DNA from: Candidatus Altimarinota bacterium
GTDB taxonomy: Bacteria; Patescibacteriota; Gracilibacteria; UM-FILTER-43-11
DNA length: 10,446 nt
Assembly (NCBI GenBank): GCA_029934675.1
Contig: JAOZLT010000035.1
Span: forward strand, 1 to 10,446
Direction: 5' to 3'
In this document: positions 1-7,149 of the stretch, one piece after another
Position numbering within the stretch: position 1 is the stretch's first letter
Layout: each line of letters begins with the position of its first letter
The notes under the pieces: generated by a model
What the model saw: the letters and a program-made list of their open reading frames with translations, nothing else
Told to the model about the DNA's origin: nothing
Databases searched by the model: none
Program-made: the position numbers and the translations under genes

Positions 1-21
1 AATCAGTTATCGGACTAGTAT

Positions 22-47
22 TGGCTCCACGTGCAACGATGGAGCCA
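22..47. repeat. GC-rich near-palindrome at the left edge
   Basis: TGGCTCCA (22-29) and TGGAGCCA (40-47) are perfect inverted repeats of 8 bp around a 10-nt centre, which is itself nearly palindromic (CGT-GCAACG). The stretch is much richer in GC than the DNA around it. No T-run follows on either strand, so it is a poor intrinsic terminator. It runs straight into the heptamer array at 61-162, so I read it as a dispersed palindromic repeat (inference). Confidence 0.5.
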
Positions 48-60
48 GCCGTATGCAATC

Positions 61-162
61 TTGTAATAGCGTAAGCATTTCTAATTTTTGTAATAATGAA
101 TGAGCGTAAGCGAGAGAATGTTTGTAATTTTCTAATAGCGAAGCGTTTGTAATCTTTGTAAT
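61..162 (+). repeat. Degenerate TTGTAAT / TTCTAAT heptamer array with AGCGTAAGC spacers
   Basis: TTGTAAT occurs five times (61-67, 88-94, 122-128, 147-153, 156-162) and the related TTCTAAT twice (79-85, 130-136). Between them, AGCGTAAGC occurs at 68-76 and 103-111, and AGCGAAGC at 137-144. The array ends two bases before the extended -10 box of priA, so any -35 contact of that promoter must use repeat DNA. The unit length of 7 and the neighbouring GC-rich palindrome match the layout of the repeat inside priA (1590-1702). Confidence 0.65.
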
Positions 163-163
163 T

Positions 164-172
164 TGATATAAT
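164..172 (+). promoter_or_regulatory. Extended -10 promoter of priA
   Basis: TGATATAAT is a perfect extended -10 (TG-n-TATAAT, with TATAAT at 167-172). No good -35 hexamer is seen at the right distance, as is common for extended -10 promoters. Transcription would start near 179, leaving a leader of about 17 nt before the ATG at 196. No Shine-Dalgarno sequence is visible in that leader. Confidence 0.6.
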
Positions 173-195
173 ATAGTGACCCGTTATACAAAAAT

Positions 196-2490
196 ATGAA
201 ATACGCCCAAATAGTGGTATTTAGAAAATTAGGTGAATTTGATAATGAGCTTACTTATAAAGTTCCCGATAGTCTTGTTTCCGTGTTACATGTAGGCAGT
301 TTTGTTGAGGTCCCATTTCGTAGCTTTAGTCTTAAAGGAGTTGTTGTCGAAATTTCCGACATATTATCTGAGACTCTTGATATTTCCAAAATTAAAGAAA
401 TTTCTAGTGTTATAAATAATATATTATTACATCCGAAGCATATTGAAACCGCACGCTTTATTGCTGGTTTCTATCATACGTCGATGTCCAGGTCTGTACG
501 GCTTTTTTTACCAAGACAGATTTGGAACGGAAAATTGGATGTGCCTACAGCAACTTATTATCGAATATCCGAATTGGATGTTATTTTGCGTGGTGATAAA
601 CAGAAGTTAATTTTTGATATGATTCATCGGAGTGGGGGAGTGATTTCTCAATCTGATTTAAAGTCTGCCGATGGGTATAGTTCAGCATCACTTAAATCGC
701 TGTTAAAAAAAGGTGTAATCGAAGAGTTTAATGAATTGTTTTTTAAGAAATTTGAGCCCAAGAAGAACATTCTTAAAGAGCCTTATAAAGTCCTTACTTC
801 CGACCAGAAAAGTGCTTTGAATTCCATCTTTTCATCGAAAAAACCAATTCTTTTGCATGGGGTTACGGGTTCAGGTAAAACTGAGATTTATCTAAGGCAG
901 ATTCTGGATACGGTAAAAAAAGGTAAACAAGTAATCCTTCTTGTCCCTGAAATTGCTTTAACTCCACAGATGATTAATTATTTTAAGGAGTTTTTTGGTG
1001 ATCATATTGCTCTTTTTCATTCCAAATTAACTGAAAGCGCGCGCACAAAAGAATGGTGGAAGGTAAAAAGTGGAAATGCTCCTTTGGTCATTGGTTCACG
1101 ATCAGCTATTTTTGCTCCTGTTACTAATCTTGGCCTGATAATTATGGATGAGGAGCATGAATGGACTTATAAGCAGGAATCCACACCTTATTACCTAACG
1201 CATAGGGTTGCTGAGGAAATGAAGAGAATTTGGGATGCGACATTGATTTTAGGGAGTGCAACTCCGATGGCGGAAAGTTATCAGAAGGCGAGAGTGGGGG
1301 AGTATCAGTATTTGGATTTAAAAGAAAGGATTCATAGAAATGATATGCCAAAAATTCATATTATTGATTTAAGAGAAGAATTTAAGAAGAAGAATTTCAG
1401 TATTTTTTCACAACTTTTGCAAAATAAGATAAAAGAGCGTTTGGAAAATAAGGAGCAGATTATTTTATTTGTAAATCAACGTGGAATGGCGAATGCTGTT
1501 GTTTGTAGAGATTGTGGATATACATCGAAATGTCCTAATTGTGATATTTCTTTGAAGCTTCATCGTTATTATGGGTACGAAACAAAAAATTCGAAACTCG
1601 AAACCTGCCTGCCGGTAGGCAAAGCTCGAAACTCGAAGGAAATTCTAAATTCTAAATTCGAAATACGAAATAAATCAGAAATCAGAAATCAGAAATCAGA
1701 AATGCTAGTTTGTCATTATTGTGGTTTTACCAAAGAACCTGAACTTATTTGTCCTGAATGTCGGTCACCGTATATTAAGCATGTTGGTGTGGGGACCCAG
1801 AGGGTTGAACAGGAAATGAAACGTATGTTTCCATCTGCTCGTACTGTTCGTGCAGATAAGGACACTACGCAGAAAGGTGATGGATTTGCTTCAATTTATA
1901 AAGATTTTTTGGAACATAAATATGATGTTCTTATAGGTACTCAGATGATTGCTAAAGGGCTTGATTTTTCCAATGTCAGTTTAATTGGTATAATATTGGC
2001 AGATATTGGCTTACATATTCCTGATTTTAGGAGTTCGGAGCGTCTATTTCAGATACTAACGCAAGTATCTGGTCGTTGTGGGCGTGGAGAAATAGCTGGT
2101 GAAGTTATTTTACAGACTTATAACCCCGAACACCCAACAATTCAAAAAGCTGCAAGTTATGAGTATGAGGAATTTATTGAAAATGAGCTTAAAATGCGCT
2201 CGCAACTTGGTTATCCACCATTTAATCGTATGATTAAGTTTACGGTAGTCGGTGTTGATAAAAATAAGCTTTCTGAACATATTAAAATAGAACAGGAAAT
2301 TCTTGAGGATATTTTTAAAGTAAATGATTTATCTGTAAAAATCGTTAGTGCCCCATCTATGGTTCCTAAAATGGCCAACAGATACTATTATCATGTATTA
2401 CTTCGAGCCGAAAATCCGAGTATGGTTTTTAAGTATTGGAAACCTCCGAGGGGGTGGAGGGTTGATGTTGATCCGGTGCATACTACTTAA
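196..2490 (+). CDS. priA: Primosomal protein N' (replication restart helicase PriA)
   Basis: PriA is a 3'-5' superfamily 2 DNA helicase that recognises stalled forks and starts reloading of the replicative helicase. The 764-residue product shows an N-terminal 3'-end-binding domain (about 1-105), a winged-helix-like stretch (about 120-190), and helicase lobes with Walker A GVTGSGKT (222-229), DEEH (318-321), LGSATP (352-357), and a motif V/VI region ending QVSGRCGR (623-630). Eight zinc-binding cysteines lie at 437, 440, 446, 449, 506, 509, 519 and 522. The C-terminus ends in the usual RVDVDP motif, so the gene is complete. It is longer than the roughly 730-residue E. coli protein because of about 40 extra residues (roughly 461-502) between the second and third cysteine pairs, encoded by repeat DNA. 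The start is the first ATG, about 17 nt after the predicted transcript start. Identity is certain; activity with the insertion is not tested. Confidence 0.97.
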   Translation: MKYAQIVVFRKLGEFDNELTYKVPDSLVSVLHVGSFVEVPFRSFSLKGVVVEISDILSETLDISKIKEISSVINNILLHPKHIETARFIAGFYHTSMSRSVRLFLPRQIWNGKLDVPTATYYRISELDVILRGDKQKLIFDMIHRSGGVISQSDLKSADGYSSASLKSLLKKGVIEEFNELFFKKFEPKKNILKEPYKVLTSDQKSALNSIFSSKKPILLHGVTGSGKTEIYLRQILDTVKKGKQVILLVPEIALTPQMINYFKEFFGDHIALFHSKLTESARTKEWWKVKSGNAPLVIGSRSAIFAPVTNLGLIIMDEEHEWTYKQESTPYYLTHRVAEEMKRIWDATLILGSATPMAESYQKARVGEYQYLDLKERIHRNDMPKIHIIDLREEFKKKNFSIFSQLLQNKIKERLENKEQIILFVNQRGMANAVVCRDCGYTSKCPNCDISLKLHRYYGYETKNSKLETCLPVGKARNSKEILNSKFEIRNKSEIRNQKSEMLVCHYCGFTKEPELICPECRSPYIKHVGVGTQRVEQEMKRMFPSARTVRADKDTTQKGDGFASIYKDFLEHKYDVLIGTQMIAKGLDFSNVSLIGIILADIGLHIPDFRSSERLFQILTQVSGRCGRGEIAGEVILQTYNPEHPTIQKAASYEYEEFIENELKMRSQLGYPPFNRMIKFTVVGVDKNKLSEHIKIEQEILEDIFKVNDLSVKIVSAPSMVPKMANRYYYHVLLRAENPSMVFKYWKPPRGWRVDVDPVHTT
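1590..1702 (+). repeat. In-frame heptamer array inside the priA zinc-binding region
   Basis: The stretch is built of 7-nt units. TTCGAAA (1590-1596) and CTCGAAA (1597-1603) come first, then a GC-rich palindrome, then further CTCGAA-type units (1625-1638). Next come TTCTAAA twice (1643-1656), TTCGAAA (1657-1663), TACGAAA (1664-1670), a partial TAAA, and TCAGAAA four times (1675-1702). Three units make 21 nt, so the translation is an Asn/Ser/Lys/Glu-rich pattern of seven-residue blocks (for example NSKFEIR). The array contains no stop and preserves the frame. It separates the CPNC pair (C446/C449) from the CHYC pair (C506/C509), which are normally about 14 residues apart. Confidence 0.85.
1606..1621. 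repeat. GC-rich palindrome within the priA array
   Basis: TGCCTGCCGGTAGGCA is palindromic apart from one position that still forms a G-T pair in RNA. It interrupts the heptamer units of the surrounding array and encodes the CLPVGK segment (about 471-476), which adds a ninth cysteine to the PriA zinc-binding region. Confidence 0.7.
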
Positions 2491-2491
2491 T

Positions 2492-5400
2492 TTAAAGTGG
2501 TTTTACCTTACCATCTTTATCTAATAGTAGCTGAATTGCTAATGGTATTCGGTCTTTTCTTTCTTCCATAATTATATTTACAATAGCATCCATGTTTTGA
2601 AATACATCATCTAATTTTGCAATACTATTTGTAATAGTTTGTGTTTTTTCATTCGATCCATATGTATTGTTTAGATGAGCTTTGATTTCGTTGGTAAGAT
2701 TTATACTTTCCTTATCTCCTTCTTCCGCATCTGCTTTTTGTTTATCTACGATTAGTGAAAAAAATGTTTCATCGAATATCATTAAGAATTCTTGTATTCG
2801 TTGACGATTTTTTTCAGCACTAACATTAGGATGATTTGATTCTCCGGACTCACGAGCCACTTTATTACTTGAAAGTGCTTCTTTTCTTGTATATATAGTT
2901 TCATTTTTATATGCTACTGATTCCATTATTCCTCCTGCCATAGCGCTCCAACTTATATGTGTTGCTAAGTTTTGCTCTAGATAATTAGCTCCTTTTTTTG
3001 CATTTTCTTCAAACCATTGTAGGCAACCTGTGTAGGCATTTTGTACAGCTGTAGATTTTGTTTCTTTTTGTCCTGACCTACCACGTAAAAATCTATTAGC
3101 TGTATCAGATCCTCCATTTGGAGCAATACTTCTGCTCCAGTCATGATCCCATCCTCTTTCTGATGTAGATTTTTCAACGCGTTGTTTAACAAGCTCATTA
3201 TTTTGAATTACTGTCCAGAAGAAGTTTTTAAATTCTGATTTACCGTCTCTGTTGTATTTTCCTGCAATATATTCTTTTTCGAAGACATTTGTACATAAAT
3301 TATGAAAGTTTTGCCGAGTTGGTACAAAACCCATATTCATTAAATATTCAAATGCAGGGAAACTGTTAAGATGTTTATCTAAATGAGTACCTCTGTCAGG
3401 GCTTAAAAGTCCGTAAGCCATACCAATAATTAAGTGGAACATTACATTTTCTGCATTAGATTTACCGTTTAATACCGCATACTCTATTATAGCTTCGTAT
3501 TCCATCGGATCGGCCTCTTTACCCATTCTATGTTGTTGTAATAGTTCATCAAGTCGATTGTCCAGTTGGCCTTGCATAGAATCATATAGATCCTGATATT
3601 CTTTTTTTCTAGATTCATAACTACTGGTGTTTTTGCTATCTAAAGATGGGAATTCATCTAAATCGTATATGTCTCCAAGTGCACTATGAAGTCTTTGTCT
3701 TAATATTGTTGGATTATCAAGTAGTATTTTGTCATTTGGGGAAAGGCTTGCAGATGATTGCAATTTACTTAGTATTGTCCAAAGAGCTGGATTTCTCCAA
3801 TTAATTCTTCCTTTGTCGGCAAGTACTCTAAGAACTGCTTTTAACTCATCTTTATTTGGGTCAGCTTCTTTAGCCATAACATTTAATCTGTCAATAAGCT
3901 CTACAGCATCTTTATTTTCTATTCTACTTTGCCATTCACTTACTTCTTCAGCTTCAGCTTTCTGTTGTCTTGCGTTAGATTCTGATCCAAATTCGCCAAT
4001 AATAGGAATTCTCATTTTATCAAATAGAGATGAGCCTATTACTGCGGCATTATTAGCCGTTTTTCTTTTATGTCTTCGTTCCCACCATTCTTTAAAATCT
4101 GAGCCCATTTGGATAAAATCATCTAGCGAAAGCATTGTTGTACTATTCCATAGATTTCTGAAATAGCCCATATCATCATTTGGTCTTGATTTAGCGACTT
4201 TTTCAATTTCTTCTTTTATTTTTTTTAAGTCATCAGAAAGTTGTGTAATTCTATTTTGTACCATTTCTCCTACAAATGAGTCATTTGTTTTGTCAAGATC
4301 TTCGTTTAAGTCATTTGTTTCATTATTATATTTTTTCATTCCATTCAGTATGGTACTACCATCAGGTATATAGCTTATATAATCAGATTCCAAATAGTCA
4401 TCAATTTCTTGTCCAAGTCTTTTTATGTTTAACTCATTTTCTTGTGCTGACTGACTGGTGGATTCTATTTCTATTGGACTTCCACTTTCTCTGTTACTTT
4501 CACTATCTTCACTACCCATAAAATCGTCAAATCCTTCTTCTGCACCATGTACTTTTGTTTCAGGCTCTTGTTCTTTATTTGTACCTAAAAGGTTTGGAAG
4601 TAGTTTTGAAGCAAAAAGTGCATTATTTAGTTTTGTTTTTGGGCTTTTATTATTTTTGATTTCCTTTTTCCCAATGTCGTTTTGCATTGCAAAAATTTCA
4701 TTCACAATATCTTCATCTTTCCAATCTTCTTTCCCCCACTCATTAACGTTTGGTGGAATTTGTGGTGGTTTTTTGTCTGGAAAACTATTTAGATATGTAT
4801 TTCTTATTTCTGGCCAATATTTGTTGTTTTTGAATCCTGATACCCATTTATTACTTAAACCTTCTTCTTTCTCAAATTGAAGATGTAAAAGTTCATGTGT
4901 TATTTGGCCTTGAACTTTTTTAGTTTGATTTGGATTTCCAAGTGCTTCTTCGTTTATTACAATTTCCCAATCTTCACCTCTTTCAAAAAAGACCATATGA
5001 CCACCTGTGTGTTTCGTTAGGTCATACTCTTTACCATCTTTATATTTATAGTTTCTGAATTCACTATCTGATACAAATTTGACATTATCCTTAAAACCAA
5101 GAGCTTCATCTTGTAGAACTGTCTTTATTCCATTTACATCTGTAATATATCTGAGCTTATTAATTGCAGATTTTGCCTTTTCAGCAATATCCAATTTTTC
5201 ACCTTGCTGAACTTTGTTGATTGCACCTTCAGCTCTAGGTCTTCTTTTGTATATCAATGCGTCGAAATCCCTGTCTATTTGAGTAAGTTCTTCTGGGCTT
5301 AAATCATCTATGTTCTTAAGTCTTTTTCCTTCTATTCGGATTAACTCTTGAGTGCGGGTATCTTTTCCAAAAAATGCGTCGATTTTTGCTCGATTATTTT

Positions 5401-6760
5401 TGTATATTTGTGATTTACCTAAAACGTCATATTTTGTTCGTTTGTTTTTTGGAATTTTGTTGATTCTATTTCTTTCTCTTTCTTCTAATTCGATAATAGC
5501 TTTGTTGTATCTATCTTCATTTTCGGAATTTACGCTTGTCAGTCCTCTAAGTTTCTCAAATTTTGACCTAACATCAGATTTTAACTTTTCAGTATCATTT
5601 GTTTTAATAATCGATTTTTTGAGATTTTTTATCTGCTCTTCGGCTAGATTTATTCTACGTAATAGTGTTTTAAGCTCATCGAAATCTCTTGTTACTTCCA
5701 GCTTTTTTTGGAATTCATCAATTTCAAAGTTTATTCCGTCAATTTCTTCTGAACTTATGTTTAAGGATTTGTCTTTATCAATTTCTGAAACGACTTTTTT
5801 TGCATTATTAACTTTGGAGGTTATGAATTCAACTATAACGTTTATTCGTATCTCACGAGCTTCAATTAATATCGATTTTGCTTTTTCAATAGTTTTTTCT
5901 GAGACTTTTTCTTTGAGTTTTGGTTGTTTGGTACGTTCCAGTTCTATAGTTCGCTTATGAATCCAATTTTCTTTGGCTGACTTGTTCTCAAGTTCTTGTA
6001 TAATTTGTTTTACTAAATCCTTTCTTCCTATTTTTTTTGCTGCTTTTATAGCTTTTTTTGCTTGTGGTACGTATTTTGTATCCCATTCTTTTTCCGCAAT
6101 TTCTTCTAATTTTTTTAAAGGGATTTTATTTATCGTGGATAATATGTTGTCGGCGACTTTCATTTTTTCTATGGCTTTTGTCATTTTTATGACATCTTCT
6201 TCTTCCAAAAAGCTACCTAATTTGGATTCCATAATTGAACTTAAATCTTGATAGTCCATTTCTTCGCTATCCAGACGTGTAAGTGCATTTTTATACAAAT
6301 TCCATTCATTAAATGCGTATCTAAGATCTTCTTCGTTTTTTATTTCTTTGTTTATTTCACCTAAATTTTTTAGGCATTCTCTTTTTCGTTTTTCTAAATT
6401 TTTTCTTTTTTTAGAATCTTCCTCTTTGTTTATTCTATTTTCGAGATTGCTTAGAGTATTTGTTATACCTGCAATTAAAAGAGGTGATTTCTGGGTGTCT
6501 TTTAATGACAAAATCTTAAAAGCTTTTAATCTAGCTTTTTCTGCTTTTAATTCTTTTATTTTGTTCTCAATATCCTTTCTTTCAGTAGAATCATCTTCTT
6601 TATTTAGTTTTATTTCTAAGTCTTCGATATCGTTATTTATTGATTCTATCTCATCTTTTATATTTTCTTGTATTTTATTGTTGTAAATTAACCGATTTTC
6701 TATCAGACTAAAATCATAACTATTCCATTGGTGTAATAACATATTTTTTTTAGAACACAT
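2492..6760 (-). CDS. Very large coiled-coil protein with a zincin-like HELLH motif, function unknown
   Basis: I do not recognise this family. From the ATG at 6760 the product is 1422 residues, strongly Lys/Glu/Asn-rich, with no signal peptide and no clear membrane span; the best hydrophobic run, about 1106-1119, is only about 14 residues. Visible layout: helical, charged, coiled-coil-like stretches (about 29-144 and 344-434); a more globular part (about 534-694) with HELLH at 622-626 (bases 4883-4897) and a possible third zinc ligand Glu at 688 in DIVNEIFA; an acidic, Ser-rich linker (about 727-781); and a long, probably globular C-terminal half (about 859-1422) with a striking GWDHDWSRS motif (1203-1211). 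HExxH followed by a downstream Glu fits gluzincin-type metallopeptidases, but peptidase activity is inference. The frame stays open to a TTG at 6793, but that would put the -10 box inside the gene, so the ATG at 6760 is preferred; ATG 6742 is also possible. No Shine-Dalgarno is seen. It is probably cytoplasmic, and its stop lies one base from the priA stop. Confidence 0.85.
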   Translation of the reverse strand: MCSKKNMLLHQWNSYDFSLIENRLIYNNKIQENIKDEIESINNDIEDLEIKLNKEDDSTERKDIENKIKELKAEKARLKAFKILSLKDTQKSPLLIAGITNTLSNLENRINKEEDSKKRKNLEKRKRECLKNLGEINKEIKNEEDLRYAFNEWNLYKNALTRLDSEEMDYQDLSSIMESKLGSFLEEEDVIKMTKAIEKMKVADNILSTINKIPLKKLEEIAEKEWDTKYVPQAKKAIKAAKKIGRKDLVKQIIQELENKSAKENWIHKRTIELERTKQPKLKEKVSEKTIEKAKSILIEAREIRINVIVEFITSKVNNAKKVVSEIDKDKSLNISSEEIDGINFEIDEFQKKLEVTRDFDELKTLLRRINLAEEQIKNLKKSIIKTNDTEKLKSDVRSKFEKLRGLTSVNSENEDRYNKAIIELEERERNRINKIPKNKRTKYDVLGKSQIYKNNRAKIDAFFGKDTRTQELIRIEGKRLKNIDDLSPEELTQIDRDFDALIYKRRPRAEGAINKVQQGEKLDIAEKAKSAINKLRYITDVNGIKTVLQDEALGFKDNVKFVSDSEFRNYKYKDGKEYDLTKHTGGHMVFFERGEDWEIVINEEALGNPNQTKKVQGQITHELLHLQFEKEEGLSNKWVSGFKNNKYWPEIRNTYLNSFPDKKPPQIPPNVNEWGKEDWKDEDIVNEIFAMQNDIGKKEIKNNKSPKTKLNNALFASKLLPNLLGTNKEQEPETKVHGAEEGFDDFMGSEDSESNRESGSPIEIESTSQSAQENELNIKRLGQEIDDYLESDYISYIPDGSTILNGMKKYNNETNDLNEDLDKTNDSFVGEMVQNRITQLSDDLKKIKEEIEKVAKSRPNDDMGYFRNLWNSTTMLSLDDFIQMGSDFKEWWERRHKRKTANNAAVIGSSLFDKMRIPIIGEFGSESNARQQKAEAEEVSEWQSRIENKDAVELIDRLNVMAKEADPNKDELKAVLRVLADKGRINWRNPALWTILSKLQSSASLSPNDKILLDNPTILRQRLHSALGDIYDLDEFPSLDSKNTSSYESRKKEYQDLYDSMQGQLDNRLDELLQQHRMGKEADPMEYEAIIEYAVLNGKSNAENVMFHLIIGMAYGLLSPDRGTHLDKHLNSFPAFEYLMNMGFVPTRQNFHNLCTNVFEKEYIAGKYNRDGKSEFKNFFWTVIQNNELVKQRVEKSTSERGWDHDWSRSIAPNGGSDTANRFLRGRSGQKETKSTAVQNAYTGCLQWFEENAKKGANYLEQNLATHISWSAMAGGIMESVAYKNETIYTRKEALSSNKVARESGESNHPNVSAEKNRQRIQEFLMIFDETFFSLIVDKQKADAEEGDKESINLTNEIKAHLNNTYGSNEKTQTITNSIAKLDDVFQNMDAIVNIIMEERKDRIPLAIQLLLDKDGKVKPL

Positions 6761-6781
6761 AAGATATATATTAATCTGTAT

Positions 6782-6790
6782 ATTATACCA
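6782..6790 (-). promoter_or_regulatory. Extended -10 promoter of the large gene
   Basis: On the minus strand TGGTATAAT is a perfect extended -10 (TATAAT covers 6787 to 6782). A start near 6775 leaves about 15 nt before the ATG at 6760, almost the same arrangement as at priA. No convincing -35 hexamer is seen. The box overlaps the first codons of the longer TTG-started frame, which argues against that start. Confidence 0.6.
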
Positions 6791-6860
6791 CAAAACTGAT
6801 CAATTTTCTAGAGTGAAATGAGTACTTTTAACTCAAATACCCTAAGTCTATGTTTGATAG

Positions 6861-6938
6861 GTTGTGGAACCCGAGAAAATGTTAGGTATTTCGGGTAATG
6901 TCGAGGCGCAGAATGGGGGATTACTAGCTCACAACGTC
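6861..6938 (-). ncRNA. Candidate structured leader or small RNA upstream of the large gene
   Basis: A transcript from the consensus promoter at 6945-6972 would begin near 6938. Almost at once it meets GTTGTG (6935-6930), which pairs perfectly with CACAAC (6866-6861) and closes the segment. Inside, ACCCGA (6896-6891) pairs with TCGGGT (6874-6869), extendable past a bulged C. The segment between them contains CCCCC and can form a short imperfect stem. I recognise no known riboswitch class. It could be a 5' leader of the large gene or a free small RNA; no terminator with a T-run follows it. Confidence 0.35.
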
Positions 6939-6944
6939 TTGTTT

Positions 6945-6972
6945 ATTTTATCATGATATTTGTAAATGTCAA
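6945..6972 (-). promoter_or_regulatory. Consensus-like sigma70-type promoter, minus strand
   Basis: On the minus strand TTGACA (6972-6967) is a perfect -35 hexamer, followed by a 16-nt spacer and TAAAAT (6950-6945), one mismatch from TATAAT. The predicted start is near 6938, where the closing stem of the structured segment begins. It points toward the large gene about 180 nt away, so that gene may have two promoters. Confidence 0.55.
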
Positions 6973-7009
6973 GGAAAAAAATGATTATAAGTTTGTTGGG
7001 CCTATTTAT

Positions 7010-7069
7010 ATTGTCTGAACCGTTGATTTTCTGGATTAAGCTGATTTACCATGATGGATTAAATTGATA
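7010..7069 (+). repeat. GATT-phased repeat, left copy (flanks the IS)
   Basis: After ATTGTCTGAACCG the sequence carries GAT-boxes at 7025, 7034, 7043, 7053, 7057 and 7066, giving a spacing of 9-9-10-4-9. An inverted copy with the same spacing lies at 7645-7705, and a shorter direct copy at 10371-10410. Intergenic repeats of this general look (TGAACC followed by GATT boxes) are, from memory, found in several bacterial phyla; I cannot check this here. Confidence 0.75.
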
Positions 7070-7084
7070 AAATAAATTGACACC

Positions 7085-7102
7085 ATGCGGTCTCTGCCGC
7101 AT
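7085..7102 (+). repeat. Left-end hairpin of the IS200-like element
   Basis: ATGCGG (7085-7090) and CCGCAT (7097-7102) form a perfect 6-bp stem with loop TCTCTG. The loop and stem positions match the right-end hairpin, with paired base changes, supporting a role as the transposase recognition hairpin. Confidence 0.7.
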
Positions 7103-7149
7103 ACCATCAGACGGGTAAGTTATGACAGAAACTGATGCATAATGACGGC

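Noticed and set aside
3..74. Open frame from the left edge ending in TAA, possible tail of an upstream gene
   Set aside because: Only 23 codons, overlapping the palindrome and the first heptamer, with the stop inside the repeat. Such a short open stretch is expected by chance and shows no family motif.
1590..1702. Possible CRISPR-like or minisatellite array
   Set aside because: Units are 7 nt with no unique spacers of regular length and no cas genes nearby; it lies inside an open priA frame.
3729..6686. Plus-strand ORFs opposite the large gene (for example 5352-5960 and 4458-4880)
   Set aside because: They are Ser/Phe/Leu-rich antisense shadows of Lys/Glu-rich coding, without their own start signals or family motifs.
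6819..6835. TGAGT/ACTCA hairpin as terminator of the structured RNA
   Set aside because: Stem of only 5 AT-rich pairs with no T-run after it on either strand.
6915..6932. GGGGGATTACTAGCTCAC resembles the 5' end of a tRNA
   Set aside because: No anticodon arm, T arm or acceptor partner follows; the next bases are AT-rich and hold a minus-strand promoter.
7077..7082. TTGACA as a -35 box for tnpA
   Set aside because: No -10 hexamer lies 16-18 bases downstream, and the region is the left-end hairpin. TTGAC is more plausibly the insertion target.
7105..7137. CATCAG/CTGATG inverted repeat masking the upstream tnpA ATG
   Set aside because: The loop is 21 nt, the stem only 6 bp, and the upstream ATG is probably not the real start.
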